A DNA stretch of 64,000 nucleotides, taken from contig JANXDZ010000001.1 of NCBI GenBank assembly GCA_025059075.1, positions 187,686 through 251,685 of the forward strand, written 5' to 3'. Source of the stretch: Sulfolobales archaeon (GTDB lineage: Archaea; Thermoproteota; Thermoprotei_A; Sulfolobales; Desulfurococcaceae). Below the pieces are notes generated by a model, which did no database searches, had not been told where the DNA came from, and was given only the letters and a program-made list of their open reading frames with translations. The position numbers were made by a program, and so were the translations under genes. Numbering within the stretch: the stretch's first letter is position 1; each line of letters opens with the position of its first letter. Positions 1-8,038 of the stretch are shown piece after piece.

Positions 1-640
1 GCCAGCTTATCTCAGCTTTTAATGCTTCAGTAGTAGTCTTGCCTGCTTCTAAAGCCTCTCTAAATGCTGCTCCAATGCCGTATGAAGTATTCATACCCCA
101 GGACTTTGCTGCTAATATAGCCTTCTTATGTTCAGCTGGAATATCTATTTTAGTTAATATTTGGTTAACTAAGTTGCTTGTACTACCTGGCACAAATGCA
201 AAGTCAACTACACACGTCGGCCCCCAGAATCCTCCATAAGCCCTAACTACGTATTGGCCTACTAGAGCTTCATTGCCTTCAATAGCCTTAACAAACTTCT
301 CCATGGACTCTCTAAATGATGGATCTAAGTCATATAGTATTTCAAGAATGGCTGGAGTCTGATAGTGTTCAACAAATGGATCGTCTTCTGGTCTAACGTA
401 GTCTGTCAACCCTCTTAAAACTTCATAGTGCGCAACAACAGACTCTTTGTGGAGTTCAAAGATCTCTGGTGATTGGCCATCGAAGGGCTTCATCTTCTTA
501 ACTGCTTCAACAAATGGCTTACAGTCATCTACGTGGAAGCGGCCCCCTCTCTTCTCCTTATTGATTTTTATTACTTCTCCAAAAGCCCCCAATACTTCAT
601 TAACAGCCTTCTCGAAGAATTCAATTGGTCGAGAGGGCAT
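1..640 (-). CDS. Partial conserved archaeal protein (DUF2193-like), C-terminus off the left edge
   Basis: I translated this frame by hand; it is open from an ATG at 638-640 to the left edge, so about 213 N-terminal residues are present and the C-terminus is missing. The protein begins MPSRPIEFFEKAV and contains QTPAILEILYDLDP, YGGFWGPTCVVDFAF and AKSWGMNTSYGIGAAF. From memory these resemble DUF2193, a family of about 500 residues with no known function, seen mostly in methanogens and other anaerobic archaea. The family call is recollection, not a search result. The gene is reliable because the frame is long and codon use is regular. A TATA-like tract and a short palindrome lie upstream. Confidence 0.75.
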   Translation of the reverse strand, partial: MPSRPIEFFEKAVNEVLGAFGEVIKINKEKRGGRFHVDDCKPFVEAVKKMKPFDGQSPEIFELHKESVVAHYEVLRGLTDYVRPEDDPFVEHYQTPAILEILYDLDPSFRESMEKFVKAIEGNEALVGQYVVRAYGGFWGPTCVVDFAFVPGSTSNLVNQILTKIDIPAEHKKAILAAKSWGMNTSYGIGAAFREALEAGKTTTEALKAEISW

Positions 641-677
641 AACTCACACTACCTCCACCTAACTATATAGATGCCGG

Positions 678-719
678 TAGTATAAAAACTTTTCTATATA
701 AATACTTACATATATGTAA
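678..719 (-). promoter_or_regulatory. Putative promoter with a 14-bp palindrome upstream of the left-edge gene
   Basis: On the minus strand there are TATA-like tracts at about 678-686 and 693-701, and just upstream a perfect palindrome, TTACATATATGTAA, at 706-719. A palindrome directly upstream of a TATA box fits an activator or repressor operator, but in AT-rich DNA a 14-bp palindrome can also occur by chance. The rest of the gap 641-1053 is AT-rich and I saw no coding sequence or other structure in it. Confidence 0.3.
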
Positions 720-1053
720 ATAATTGATAGGTATATACAAATATATCTTTTGTGGTAATTAAGTAGATCATGGTATTACGAACTATCGCATTTAACTTCT
801 ACAATAATTTATGACAACTTTAGTGGAGACCCTGAGATCTATTTAAAGTTCAACGATTAATGATTTATGAACTAAAAATGCCATCATCAGTGTTGTAAAT
901 TGATCAAGTAAACTTCTTGAAATTCATTAAAGCTGTTTTGTAAGAGCGAGTCGTTACAAAAAGCAAAAGTATATTATTTAACTCCCACTAATATCCCTCA
1001 TATATAGCTATTTACAGACTTACATACTGTACAATAATTCCGCTTTAAAATAG

Positions 1054-1128
1054 CGGGCCCGCGGGGATTTGAACCCCGGACCTCCGGCTTAGGAGGCCGG
1101 CGCCCTATCCATGCTAGGCCACGGGCCC
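1054..1128 (-). tRNA. tRNA-Arg (CCU anticodon)
   Basis: A full cloverleaf folds on the minus strand. The acceptor stem GGGCCCG pairs with CGGGCCC, the anticodon arm is CCGGC-CUCCUAA-GCCGG with anticodon CCU, and the T arm is CGGGG-UUCAAAU-CCCCG. The discriminator is G at 1054. No intron is needed. It reads AGG codons, which are frequent in the genes of this window. It lies 43 bases beyond the 3' end of the minus-strand aIF5A gene. Confidence 0.95.
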
Positions 1129-1171
1129 CTGGTTAGGTTCTGTAGTGTATTTACTGTAAAAAATTTTTCAA

Positions 1172-1573
1172 TCATCTAGTTCTCATAATTACTCTTCTAC
1201 CCATTACGCTCCAGTACTCTACTTCAACTCCAGGAGTTATTTTACTGAGTAGCTCTGGATCACTTGGCTTTTCTACTTCGAACGTCTCATAGGTCTCCAT
1301 ATCCATTAATTGAATTGTTGCACCCATATCTGCTATTACTTGAGCAACTCTCTTATCTATAATTGGGACTTCAATCCTCTGATCTGCTGGAGCTACTAGA
1401 GTCTTCTTAGAACCAGTGAATATGCCTACTGCAACTAAGTGTACTTTAGCACTACCGTGTTTACCTGTCTTAGCTTTAGTTGCTTCAACAACTCTACACG
1501 GCTCCCCATCAATTACTATAAAGCTTCCGGGCTTTAAGTCACCTAGTGAAGCATAATTAATGCCCATCTGCAA
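1172..1573 (-). CDS. eif5A: Translation factor aIF5A (hypusine-containing)
   Basis: This 133-residue protein is the archaeal counterpart of eIF5A, which binds the ribosomal E site and relieves stalling at proline-rich and other difficult sequences. The N-terminal SH3-like domain carries the loop [13 protein letters not shown]; Lys38 is the residue converted to hypusine in this family. The C-terminal half (about 70-133) is the OB-fold domain. Length is normal. The start shown gives MQMG; a start two codons later (MGINYAS) is equally possible. No deoxyhypusine synthase gene is nearby. Confidence 0.95.
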   Translation of the reverse strand: MQMGINYASLGDLKPGSFIVIDGEPCRVVEATKAKTGKHGSAKVHLVAVGIFTGSKKTLVAPADQRIEVPIIDKRVAQVIADMGATIQLMDMETYETFEVEKPSDPELLSKITPGVEVEYWSVMGRRVIMRTR

Positions 1574-1717
1574 ATCCCTCGCTCAATCTACTGATGGAAA
1601 CTATAAGTCTAAACCTCCTTAAATAATTATACTGAAGTTCACTAAGCAATGAAGGCTCGGTAAAATAAGGCTTATTAAAGCCGCTTACATAGTAAGAGTA
1701 AGTGTATGAATGTTAGT

Positions 1718-1861
1718 GGGCCCGTAGCTCAGCCAGGTCGGAGCGGCGGGCTCCAGACCAATCTATGGGTCTATAGACCCTCTAATGAGGGAATGATAGA
1801 GGTCTGGAAATACGATCATGGAGAGACCCGTAGGGCGGGGGTTCAAATCCCCCCGGGCCCA
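1718..1861 (+). tRNA. tRNA-Trp (CCA anticodon) with a 69-base intron
   Basis: The mature cloverleaf has acceptor GGGCCCG/CGGGCCC, anticodon arm GCGGG-CUCCAGA-CCCGU with anticodon CCA at 1753-1755, T arm GGGGG-UUCAAAU-CCCCC and discriminator A. An insert at 1757-1825 interrupts the anticodon loop at the canonical archaeal position 37/38. Within it, GGTCTGGA (1801-1808 is GGTCTGGA) is complementary to TCCAGACC across the 5' junction, the kind of anticodon-intron helix recognised by the bulge-helix-bulge endonuclease. Archaeal tRNA-Trp introns sometimes double as box C/D guides, but I found no convincing C and D boxes. Confidence 0.93.
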
Positions 1862-1898
1862 CTACTTTGCTAAAACATTGCTTAAAAAGGAGGTAAAG

Positions 1899-2120
1899 CT
1901 ATTTATTAACTTGCTTAAACGCTTTTTTCTCAACTATAATGCCGTTGCTTCCCAAAGCTATTGATAGCTGCTCTGTTAAATATTTTGCTCCACACGAAGA
2001 GCACTTGTAGTAATAGCTAATCCTCCTACTTCCATCACTTAACTGCTCGCTTTCAGCTACTAAGTGCATTGGTTTGCCACACTTCTTACACGTATATCCT
2101 TTTGAAGCCTCTTGACTCAA
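1899..2120 (-). CDS. Small zinc-ribbon protein, function unknown
   Basis: A 73-residue protein with two CxxC knuckles, CKKCGK near residue 11 and CSSCGAK near residue 40, separated by about 25 residues; this spacing forms a single treble-clef or ribbon-type zinc site. Such small proteins are common in archaea, where they act in RNA, ribosome or transcription complexes, but nothing here points to a specific partner. It stands alone between tRNA-Trp and mtnA. The end VEKKAFKQVNK is basic, consistent with nucleic-acid contact (inference). Confidence 0.65.
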   Translation of the reverse strand: MSQEASKGYTCKKCGKPMHLVAESEQLSDGSRRISYYYKCSSCGAKYLTEQLSIALGSNGIIVEKKAFKQVNK

Positions 2121-2264
2121 TTAAACCATCCTTACTCTACCTATCCTCATCTCCAAGTAGTGATTCTTATAACAGTTTAAATCTCTAAAGCTATTATACT
2201 GTGGCTACGTTTCGCAATGAAAGTTTTGGCTTAAGTTAATTAGCTACTTCTGGGATTTAGATGG

Positions 2265-3359
2265 ATGCATGAGGAGGAGTTGATGGACTTGGCCGATGAA
2301 ATGCCATTAATCACTAGAGCTGTCTGGTGGAGCGATGGGGAAGTCTGCTGGATCAATACTAAGGAGCTGCCGTTCAGGGAAGTTGTAAGATGTACAAATG
2401 ACCCCGTTGAATTAGCCAAGGCAATAGTGGGAATGGAAATTAGAGGGGCGCCAGCAATAGGCGTTGCTGCTGCTCTTGGAGTAGCAGCTTACTCAAAGTC
2501 TTTAGCTGATAGCGGGGTAGAGATAAGTGAATTTAGAGACAAAGTACTTGATGTAATAGAAGTACTCTGGAAGACTAGGCCAACTGCATACAACTTATTC
2601 TGGGCCCTGAGTAAAGTTAAGAAAACTCTGCTGAACTCATATACAATGGATGTAGTACGTGTAGCTAATGAAATAATTAATGAAGCCCTATCAATACTTA
2701 AAGAAGATCTTGAGGCAAACATTAGAATGGGCATTCATGGAGCAAGCCTAATAAACTATGGTTCAACTATACTCACGCACTGTAACGCTGGAGCACTAGC
2801 TACAGCAGGTTATGGAACTGTGGGAGCAGTAGTAAGAATCGCCTGGCGTCAAGGAAAAATAACTAAGTTGATAACTACTGAGACAAGGCCGTTGCTCCAA
2901 GGGGCTAGATTAAATGTATGGGAGTATAGTAAGGAGGGTATACCAGTTACATTAATAACGGACAACATGGTTGGATACGTTATGAAGAGGAATCTCGTTG
3001 ACGCAGTATTCGTTGGAGCAGATAGAATTACTAGAGAAGGCTTTGTAATAAACAAGGTAGGGACATATATGATTGCTCTAGCTGCAAAAAGACACGGCAT
3101 TCCATTCTACGTAGTAGCACCTACAAGCACTATTGACTTAAGCTCTTCAATAAATGAAGTAGTTATTGAAGAGAGAGATCCAGATGAAGTGAGGAAAGTT
3201 ATGAATGAACTCCTAATAACTTTACCCGATGTACCTGTAATGAACCCAGCATTTGATGTAACTGATCCAGATCTTGTCACATGTATAGTGACTGAAAAAG
3301 GCATACTAAGCCCTCCATTTGAGGAGAGTTTAAGAAAAGTGTCGGTAGCTAAAGTGTAA
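2265..3359 (+). CDS. mtnA: S-methyl-5-thioribose-1-phosphate isomerase (aIF2B-like family)
   Basis: This 364-residue protein belongs to the eIF2B-alpha/MtnA superfamily and isomerises methylthioribose 1-phosphate to methylthioribulose 1-phosphate in methionine salvage. Diagnostic stretches are RGAPAIG (60-66), RPTAYNLFWAL (105-115), THCNAGALATAGYGT with the catalytic Cys173, TRPLLQGARLN and VGADRI with the catalytic Asp253. The RPTAxNLFWA motif favours MtnA over the related archaeal ribose-1,5-bisphosphate isomerase. The start shown is the longest; Met7 or Met13 could also be used. No other salvage genes are adjacent. Confidence 0.88.
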   Translation: MHEEELMDLADEMPLITRAVWWSDGEVCWINTKELPFREVVRCTNDPVELAKAIVGMEIRGAPAIGVAAALGVAAYSKSLADSGVEISEFRDKVLDVIEVLWKTRPTAYNLFWALSKVKKTLLNSYTMDVVRVANEIINEALSILKEDLEANIRMGIHGASLINYGSTILTHCNAGALATAGYGTVGAVVRIAWRQGKITKLITTETRPLLQGARLNVWEYSKEGIPVTLITDNMVGYVMKRNLVDAVFVGADRITREGFVINKVGTYMIALAAKRHGIPFYVVAPTSTIDLSSSINEVVIEERDPDEVRKVMNELLITLPDVPVMNPAFDVTDPDLVTCIVTEKGILSPPFEESLRKVSVAKV

Positions 3360-3428
3360 AGTGAACACTTCATTTATCTCATTAAAGCCTATGTAAGTGA
3401 ACCTATGTTTATTAGGATGTAATCACTG

Positions 3429-3474
3429 GTTTAAATACTGAGGCCTCTCTTAGAGTAGGCTCAACTCAGAGAGG
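3429..3474 (+). promoter_or_regulatory. nrdD promoter with an interrupted inverted repeat over the start region
   Basis: A TATA-like element (GTTTAAATAC, about 3429-3438) precedes nrdD. Directly downstream is a two-part inverted repeat: CCTCTCT (3444-3450) pairs with AGAGAGG (3468-3474), and GAGT (3453-3456) with ACTC (3464-3467). The right arm overlaps the purine-rich Shine-Dalgarno sequence just upstream of the ATG at 3483. It could be an operator near the transcription start, or, if transcribed, an RNA hairpin masking the ribosome-binding site. The pairing is seen; the role is inference. Confidence 0.45.
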
Positions 3475-3482
3475 GATTTTAA

Positions 3483-6400
3483 ATGAGCGTTATGGGGACA
3501 TCCATAGATCTGCTATTAAGGAAGTACTCTGAGTGGAGCGACTTTGATGTGCTGGAGAACGCCAATAGGTACCCCGGGCCAACTGGTTTCGCTAGCTATG
3601 TTGCTGAAAGAGCGTTTGATGAAATAGCTCAAGCTACTTTACCTAAGGAGCTAGCTGAAGCACATAGGGATGGCGTAGTGTACATACATAAGCTCCCGTG
3701 GAGCATATACTTGCCGTACTGTACAGGGCACTCTATTCAAAGAATAGTTCAAAAGGGCTTAGTTACGCCAACTATATCATCTAGGCCAGCTAAGCACTTT
3801 GATACATTTGTTGATCATATCGCTAACTACTTAATTACTATGCAACACTACTTCACTGGGGCACAAGCACTATCATCCATCGAATGGTATAGTGGACCAT
3901 TTATAAGGAGGAACTCTCTTGACTACATAAGAGTTAAGCAAAACATTCAAAGACTCCTCTTTAACCTCAATTACCCAAGTAGAGTTGGAATGCAGTGTCT
4001 TTCAGAAGACACTGAAATCCTTACGCCAGAAGGCTGGAAGCAATATAGTGAAGTAAAAATCGGTGATCAAATCTATACTTTCAACATAGAAACACGCAGA
4101 CTTGAAGTAAAGAGAGTAAAGCACGTCTTTGTAGATAGATATAGCGGTAAGATGTATAACTTGCTAAGCAAAACGCAGAACCAATTAATATCTCCTAGAC
4201 ACCGTGTAGTTAGGCTAACGTCTAAGGGCAGGTATAAGTTAGAGCCAATTGAGGACGTTGTAAAGCTAAAGCCACCGATCCCCATACCTACACCAGCAGT
4301 TGCTGAAAACAGTAGTTCAGGCATCGAGTTAAGCGATGAACAAATAAAGCTGGCAGCATGGATACTATCGAGAGGTCGTGTAAGGAAGTCGAAGAATGAG
4401 TTTACTATAGCAATTGCCTTAAGATCCGGGGAATTTTCACCTAAAGATCTTGAGGAGATCACGAGCTTATTAAAATACTTCGACTTAGATTATAAGGTTA
4501 AGGAAGGAGGCCGCGGGAAAGCACGTACTGTAATTAAGCTACCTATTCATTCTTCGAAAAAAGTCCTTGATTTACTTAAAGGAAGTGTAGAAGAGCCCCC
4601 ACTGTGGCTCTATAAATTAAATAGAGCACAAGCAAGGATCTTCATAGAGGTTTACGCTAATGGATCTAGGGGAGTAAATAAGGGTAAGATAAGGATAGCT
4701 ACCAAAAGTCCACTAATGTTGAAAGCGTTAGAGGCTGTAGCCGTCTTGGCAGGATATAGCGTTTCCTCAAGAAAAATCTCTTCTAAGAAGTTCAATGATG
4801 GAACTATCTACTTACTAATGCTCACTAATTCAAAGCACAGCTACATTAGTAGAGTCGTGGAAGTAGACTACGATGGAGTCATTTGGTCAGTTAATACAGA
4901 TAATGAAACTGTGATCGCGAGGAGGAATGGCTGTATATTCATAACTGGCAATACACCTTTCACTAACTTCACTATAGCTTTAGATGCTCCAAGAAGAATG
5001 CTTGATGGCGATTACGCCTACATAAGTGGTGAAAGAGCTAACACTCTCGGTGAATATGAAGTTGAGGCAAGAGTCTTCGTTAAAGCCCTCTCTGAGCTAT
5101 ACAGAGAGGGCGATGCAGTAGGACAGCCGTTTACATTCCCTATACCTACGCTAATGGCTACAGCTAAAATGCTTTGGAATGATCCAGAGGTTTACGAATC
5201 AGTATTTACAGCTGCTTCAAAGAGGGGAAGCTTCTATTGGCTTAATACAAGGATCGTTGATCCTGATGCTACTTACGCCATGTGCCTACACGGCAGTGAA
5301 CGAATAATTTTTAAAGCTAAAGAAGTAATCCATGTAGCTGAAGTTAGAGAATTCTTTAGAAGCTACGCAGGAGTTCTTGAAGCTGAGGAACTCGATGGAG
5401 CTAAGTGGTATACGCCTAGGGAAGAAGTTAGGGTATTAGCTGTTGATATTGAGAGAGGTGAAGCTAAGTGGATGCCTGTAAGAAGGTTTTTAACTAAGAA
5501 GTTTAAGAAGGCAGTTAAGTTAAAGCTAGCTGATGGTAGAAGCGCTTTAGTTTCACCAGATCATCCAGTGCCAGTGTACTTAATGCATGAGGGGAGAGTG
5601 GAAGTACGTAAAGCATTAGAGCTAGTGGACTCAGCTAATAGAAACTATATGGTCCCAGTTTTAGTTAAAGAAGTTGAGGGCAGTGAAGGCTATGGGCGTT
5701 CAATAAGCTTCACAAGTGAAGTCAGAGACTCTAGTGGGTTAGTTAAAGAAGTTCGTGCTTCTAAAGTACGTGGGATGGACTTCAGCCCCATTGATGTGGG
5801 AAGTAGCTTCACATCTCCTAACAGTACATTCATGGAGTTTAGTGAGGCTATAAGTGCTGAATGTAAAAACACTATTATAGAGTCTATTGAAAAACTACGT
5901 GAACCTAGATATCTATGGAATGAGGTGGAGTACTTACCTCAATTCATGTGGACTACTCCACTAAGCTTTAGAAAGATCTTTCTACTTGAGTTGCTGAATA
6001 GCCAGGGATCCTTAAGTAAAGAGGGGTGGAAACTGCATTTATGGAGCATGGGGATGGCTGAGGAGATCATGTTATTAGCCTCTATCACTGGAATGTATTG
6101 TTATTTAAAGAGACTTAGAGAAGGCTTATTTGAAATAACTTTCCTAACAGATGTAAAGAGATCAAGTGGAGAAATAGAGAACTATAAGTTCCATAGGACT
6201 GGGGACTTAGTGTGGGTAGCCATAGATGAAGCTGAAGAAGTAGAACTGGAGAGTGATGAAGATTTCTACGACATTGAAGTTAATGGAAGCCACTACTTCG
6301 TCCATAGCTCGGGAATAGTTACCCATAACTGTTGTAGAATCGCAATAGATCTCAGTGAGTTTAAGCATTTGAACAATAAGTATCAGTTAAGGGATCTAAG

Positions 6401-7364
6401 GGAGTTGAGGAGGGAATCTCTAATTAAGAGGGAAAGAATGAAGTTCAGTGGAGTATGGGCTATACCTGATGTAACTGGAAGCATAAATGTAGTTGACGTC
6501 AACTTACCTAGAGTAGCTTTAGAATCCCGGGGGAATGACAGTGCTTTTTGGGAGAGACTCAGCGATGCATTAACTATAGCTAAAAAAGCCCTGGAGTGGT
6601 TTAGAGCAAGGTACATTAAGTTGTTGAAGGACTATCCAACAATATATAGTATGGTGAGCGAATACTTGTGGGAATTCCCAAGCAGCCACTTTAATACAAT
6701 TGGTTTAATAGGTCTGCCTGAAGCAGCTGCAATAATTATGGGTGATCCAAAGCTATGGATTGAGGGCTCTAGAGGTGAACACCTCAGAGCTGCTGAATGG
6801 ATGAAGAGAGTCGTAGAGTACATAGTTAAAACAGCTAGAGATTGGATGGCTGAAACAGGAGTTCCATGGAATGTAGAGGAAGTGCCTGGGGAAAGTGCTG
6901 CTGCAAAACTTGCGAATAGAGATGCCAGTCGTTACCCAGAGATCCTTAACTACATTCCCGATCCAAGTAACCCTATTTACTCAACGAGCATAGCGCCATA
7001 TTACGCTGAAATTAGTGTTGCTGAGAAGATCGAAATAGAGTCAATAGTGCAAAAGCACTTCACTGGAGGAGTAATGATGCACATATTCTTAAGTGAAGAA
7101 TCAGACCCTGATGCTTTAGCTAGCTTAACTAAGAGATTGATCAATACTGATGTAATTTACTGGAGCTACACACCTGCATTAACCATCTGCAGGAAATGCA
7201 GCAAATCTACTGTAGGAGCATACTCTAGTTGTCCGAAGTGTGGAAGCAGTGAAGTAGATATATGGAGCAGGATAGTTGGTTACTATAGACCTCTTAGGAA
7301 TTGGAATCCATATAGAAGAAGGGAGTTCTATAAAAGAAAACATTACTCATCATCATTAGCCTAA
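3483..7364 (+). CDS. nrdD: Anaerobic (class III) ribonucleoside-triphosphate reductase with two inteins
   Basis: The 1293-residue precursor makes deoxyribonucleotides by glycyl-radical chemistry. Removing two inteins (residues 172-490 and 601-949) leaves an extein of 625 residues. Joined sequences restore the family motifs RVGMQ-TPFTNFT and YAM-CCRIAID; the thiyl-radical cysteine lies in the CC pair right after intein 2. The C-terminus has a zinc knuckle (CRKC...CPKC) and the glycyl-radical site RIVGYYRP with Gly1266. An NrdG activase is not adjacent; two radical SAM genes elsewhere in the window (35750 and 54648) are not obvious NrdG. dcd follows 69 bases downstream, so the two dNTP-supply genes may be co-expressed. 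Confidence 0.95.
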   Translation: MSVMGTSIDLLLRKYSEWSDFDVLENANRYPGPTGFASYVAERAFDEIAQATLPKELAEAHRDGVVYIHKLPWSIYLPYCTGHSIQRIVQKGLVTPTISSRPAKHFDTFVDHIANYLITMQHYFTGAQALSSIEWYSGPFIRRNSLDYIRVKQNIQRLLFNLNYPSRVGMQCLSEDTEILTPEGWKQYSEVKIGDQIYTFNIETRRLEVKRVKHVFVDRYSGKMYNLLSKTQNQLISPRHRVVRLTSKGRYKLEPIEDVVKLKPPIPIPTPAVAENSSSGIELSDEQIKLAAWILSRGRVRKSKNEFTIAIALRSGEFSPKDLEEITSLLKYFDLDYKVKEGGRGKARTVIKLPIHSSKKVLDLLKGSVEEPPLWLYKLNRAQARIFIEVYANGSRGVNKGKIRIATKSPLMLKALEAVAVLAGYSVSSRKISSKKFNDGTIYLLMLTNSKHSYISRVVEVDYDGVIWSVNTDNETVIARRNGCIFITGNTPFTNFTIALDAPRRMLDGDYAYISGERANTLGEYEVEARVFVKALSELYREGDAVGQPFTFPIPTLMATAKMLWNDPEVYESVFTAASKRGSFYWLNTRIVDPDATYAMCLHGSERIIFKAKEVIHVAEVREFFRSYAGVLEAEELDGAKWYTPREEVRVLAVDIERGEAKWMPVRRFLTKKFKKAVKLKLADGRSALVSPDHPVPVYLMHEGRVEVRKALELVDSANRNYMVPVLVKEVEGSEGYGRSISFTSEVRDSSGLVKEVRASKVRGMDFSPIDVGSSFTSPNSTFMEFSEAISAECKNTIIESIEKLREPRYLWNEVEYLPQFMWTTPLSFRKIFLLELLNSQGSLSKEGWKLHLWSMGMAEEIMLLASITGMYCYLKRLREGLFEITFLTDVKRSSGEIENYKFHRTGDLVWVAIDEAEEVELESDEDFYDIEVNGSHYFVHSSGIVTHNCCRIAIDLSEFKHLNNKYQLRDLRELRRESLIKRERMKFSGVWAIPDVTGSINVVDVNLPRVALESRGNDSAFWERLSDALTIAKKALEWFRARYIKLLKDYPTIYSMVSEYLWEFPSSHFNTIGLIGLPEAAAIIMGDPKLWIEGSRGEHLRAAEWMKRVVEYIVKTARDWMAETGVPWNVEEVPGESAAAKLANRDASRYPEILNYIPDPSNPIYSTSIAPYYAEISVAEKIEIESIVQKHFTGGVMMHIFLSEESDPDALASLTKRLINTDVIYWSYTPALTICRKCSKSTVGAYSSCPKCGSSEVDIWSRIVGYYRPLRNWNPYRRREFYKRKHYSSSLA
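3996..4952 (+). other. Intein 1 of NrdD (319 residues), degenerate homing endonuclease
   Basis: The element starts with Cys1 (CLSEDTEILTPEGW), has a block-B-like SPRH (His at intein residue 69), a block F-like VDYDGVIWSVNTDN and ends GCIFITGN followed by Thr as the +1 nucleophile. The penultimate residue is Gly rather than His, a variant known in some active inteins. The middle holds two degenerate LAGLIDADG-type motifs, LAAWILSRGR (119-128) and IFIEVYANGS (216-225); both lack the acidic catalytic residue, so the endonuclease is predicted inactive. Frame and splice residues are intact. Confidence 0.9.
5283..6329 (+). other. Intein 2 of NrdD (349 residues), degenerate homing endonuclease
   Basis: It begins with Cys1 (CLHGSERIIFKAKEVI), has block B SPDHPV (His94), block F DFYDIEVNGSHYFVHSSG and a canonical GIVTHN end followed by Cys (+1). 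All splicing residues are present. Of the endonuclease only one recognisable half remains: FLLELLNSQGS (233-243) stands where an LxGLxDADGS-type motif is expected, with no catalytic Asp. Residues 130-210 are Ser-rich and not recognisable. The insertion site splits the YAM/CCR active-site motif of the reductase. Confidence 0.9.
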
Positions 7365-7433
7365 CTAGGTTCTTTAATGTTCCACAAGATTTAATAATCT
7401 TACCTACTTAGGCCTAGCTTATAAGGTGTTTCT

Positions 7434-7961
7434 ATGATACTGTCTGACATAGATTTAAGGACTCATATAGCTAAGGGGAGAATAGTTATTGAGCCATTTA
7501 ATGAGGATATAATTAGAGAGAATGGAGTTGACCTTAGGTTAGGGAACGAGATCGCTAGATTAAAGAGGACTAATGAACTCCTTGATACAGGGCTTGAGCT
7601 TGATACATCTAAATTCTATACTATCGAAAGAGGAGAATCATTCATTATTTACCCAGATGAAAGAGTTCTAGTGACAACTTTAGAGTACATAAAGCTTCCT
7701 GCTGACGTAATGGGCTTTGTTGAACTAAGGTCCACCTTCGCAAGGATGGGGCTATCAATGCCACCAACGATAATTGACGCAGGGTTTGAAGGAAACCTTA
7801 CACTGGAAGTACATGGTTCGAGTTTTCCAGTAAGAATATATACAGGGCAGAGGTTTGCCCACATAATATTTGCAAAAACTAGTAGCTTAGTTGAAAGGCC
7901 TTATAGAGGGAAGTATCATTGTCAAAGGGGGGTAACTCTACCTAGAATAAGCGATCACTGA
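7434..7961 (+). CDS. dcd: dCTP deaminase
   Basis: A 175-residue member of the dUTPase/dCTP deaminase fold that converts dCTP to dUTP on the way to dTMP. It begins MILSDIDLR, has NGVDLRLG, the phosphate-binding motif ELRSTFARMGLS (near residue 98) and IDAGFEGNLTLEV, and ends with a KYHCQRG segment. Length is typical of archaeal Dcd. It follows nrdD at 69 bases, with its own AT-rich tract before the start. A bifunctional deaminase/dUTPase cannot be excluded from sequence alone. Confidence 0.9.
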   Translation: MILSDIDLRTHIAKGRIVIEPFNEDIIRENGVDLRLGNEIARLKRTNELLDTGLELDTSKFYTIERGESFIIYPDERVLVTTLEYIKLPADVMGFVELRSTFARMGLSMPPTIIDAGFEGNLTLEVHGSSFPVRIYTGQRFAHIIFAKTSSLVERPYRGKYHCQRGVTLPRISDH

Positions 7962-8038
7962 AAAGTTTAAGTAAAGAACCATCTGCTATGTTATAAGTTT
8001 TTAACTTAAGCACGCTGTAGGTCTTTTAGGGATTAGAC

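Noticed and set aside
1757-1825. Box C/D guide RNA within the tRNA-Trp intron
   Set aside because: Only weak UGAUA- and CUGG-like sequences are present, not in positions that flank an antisense element.
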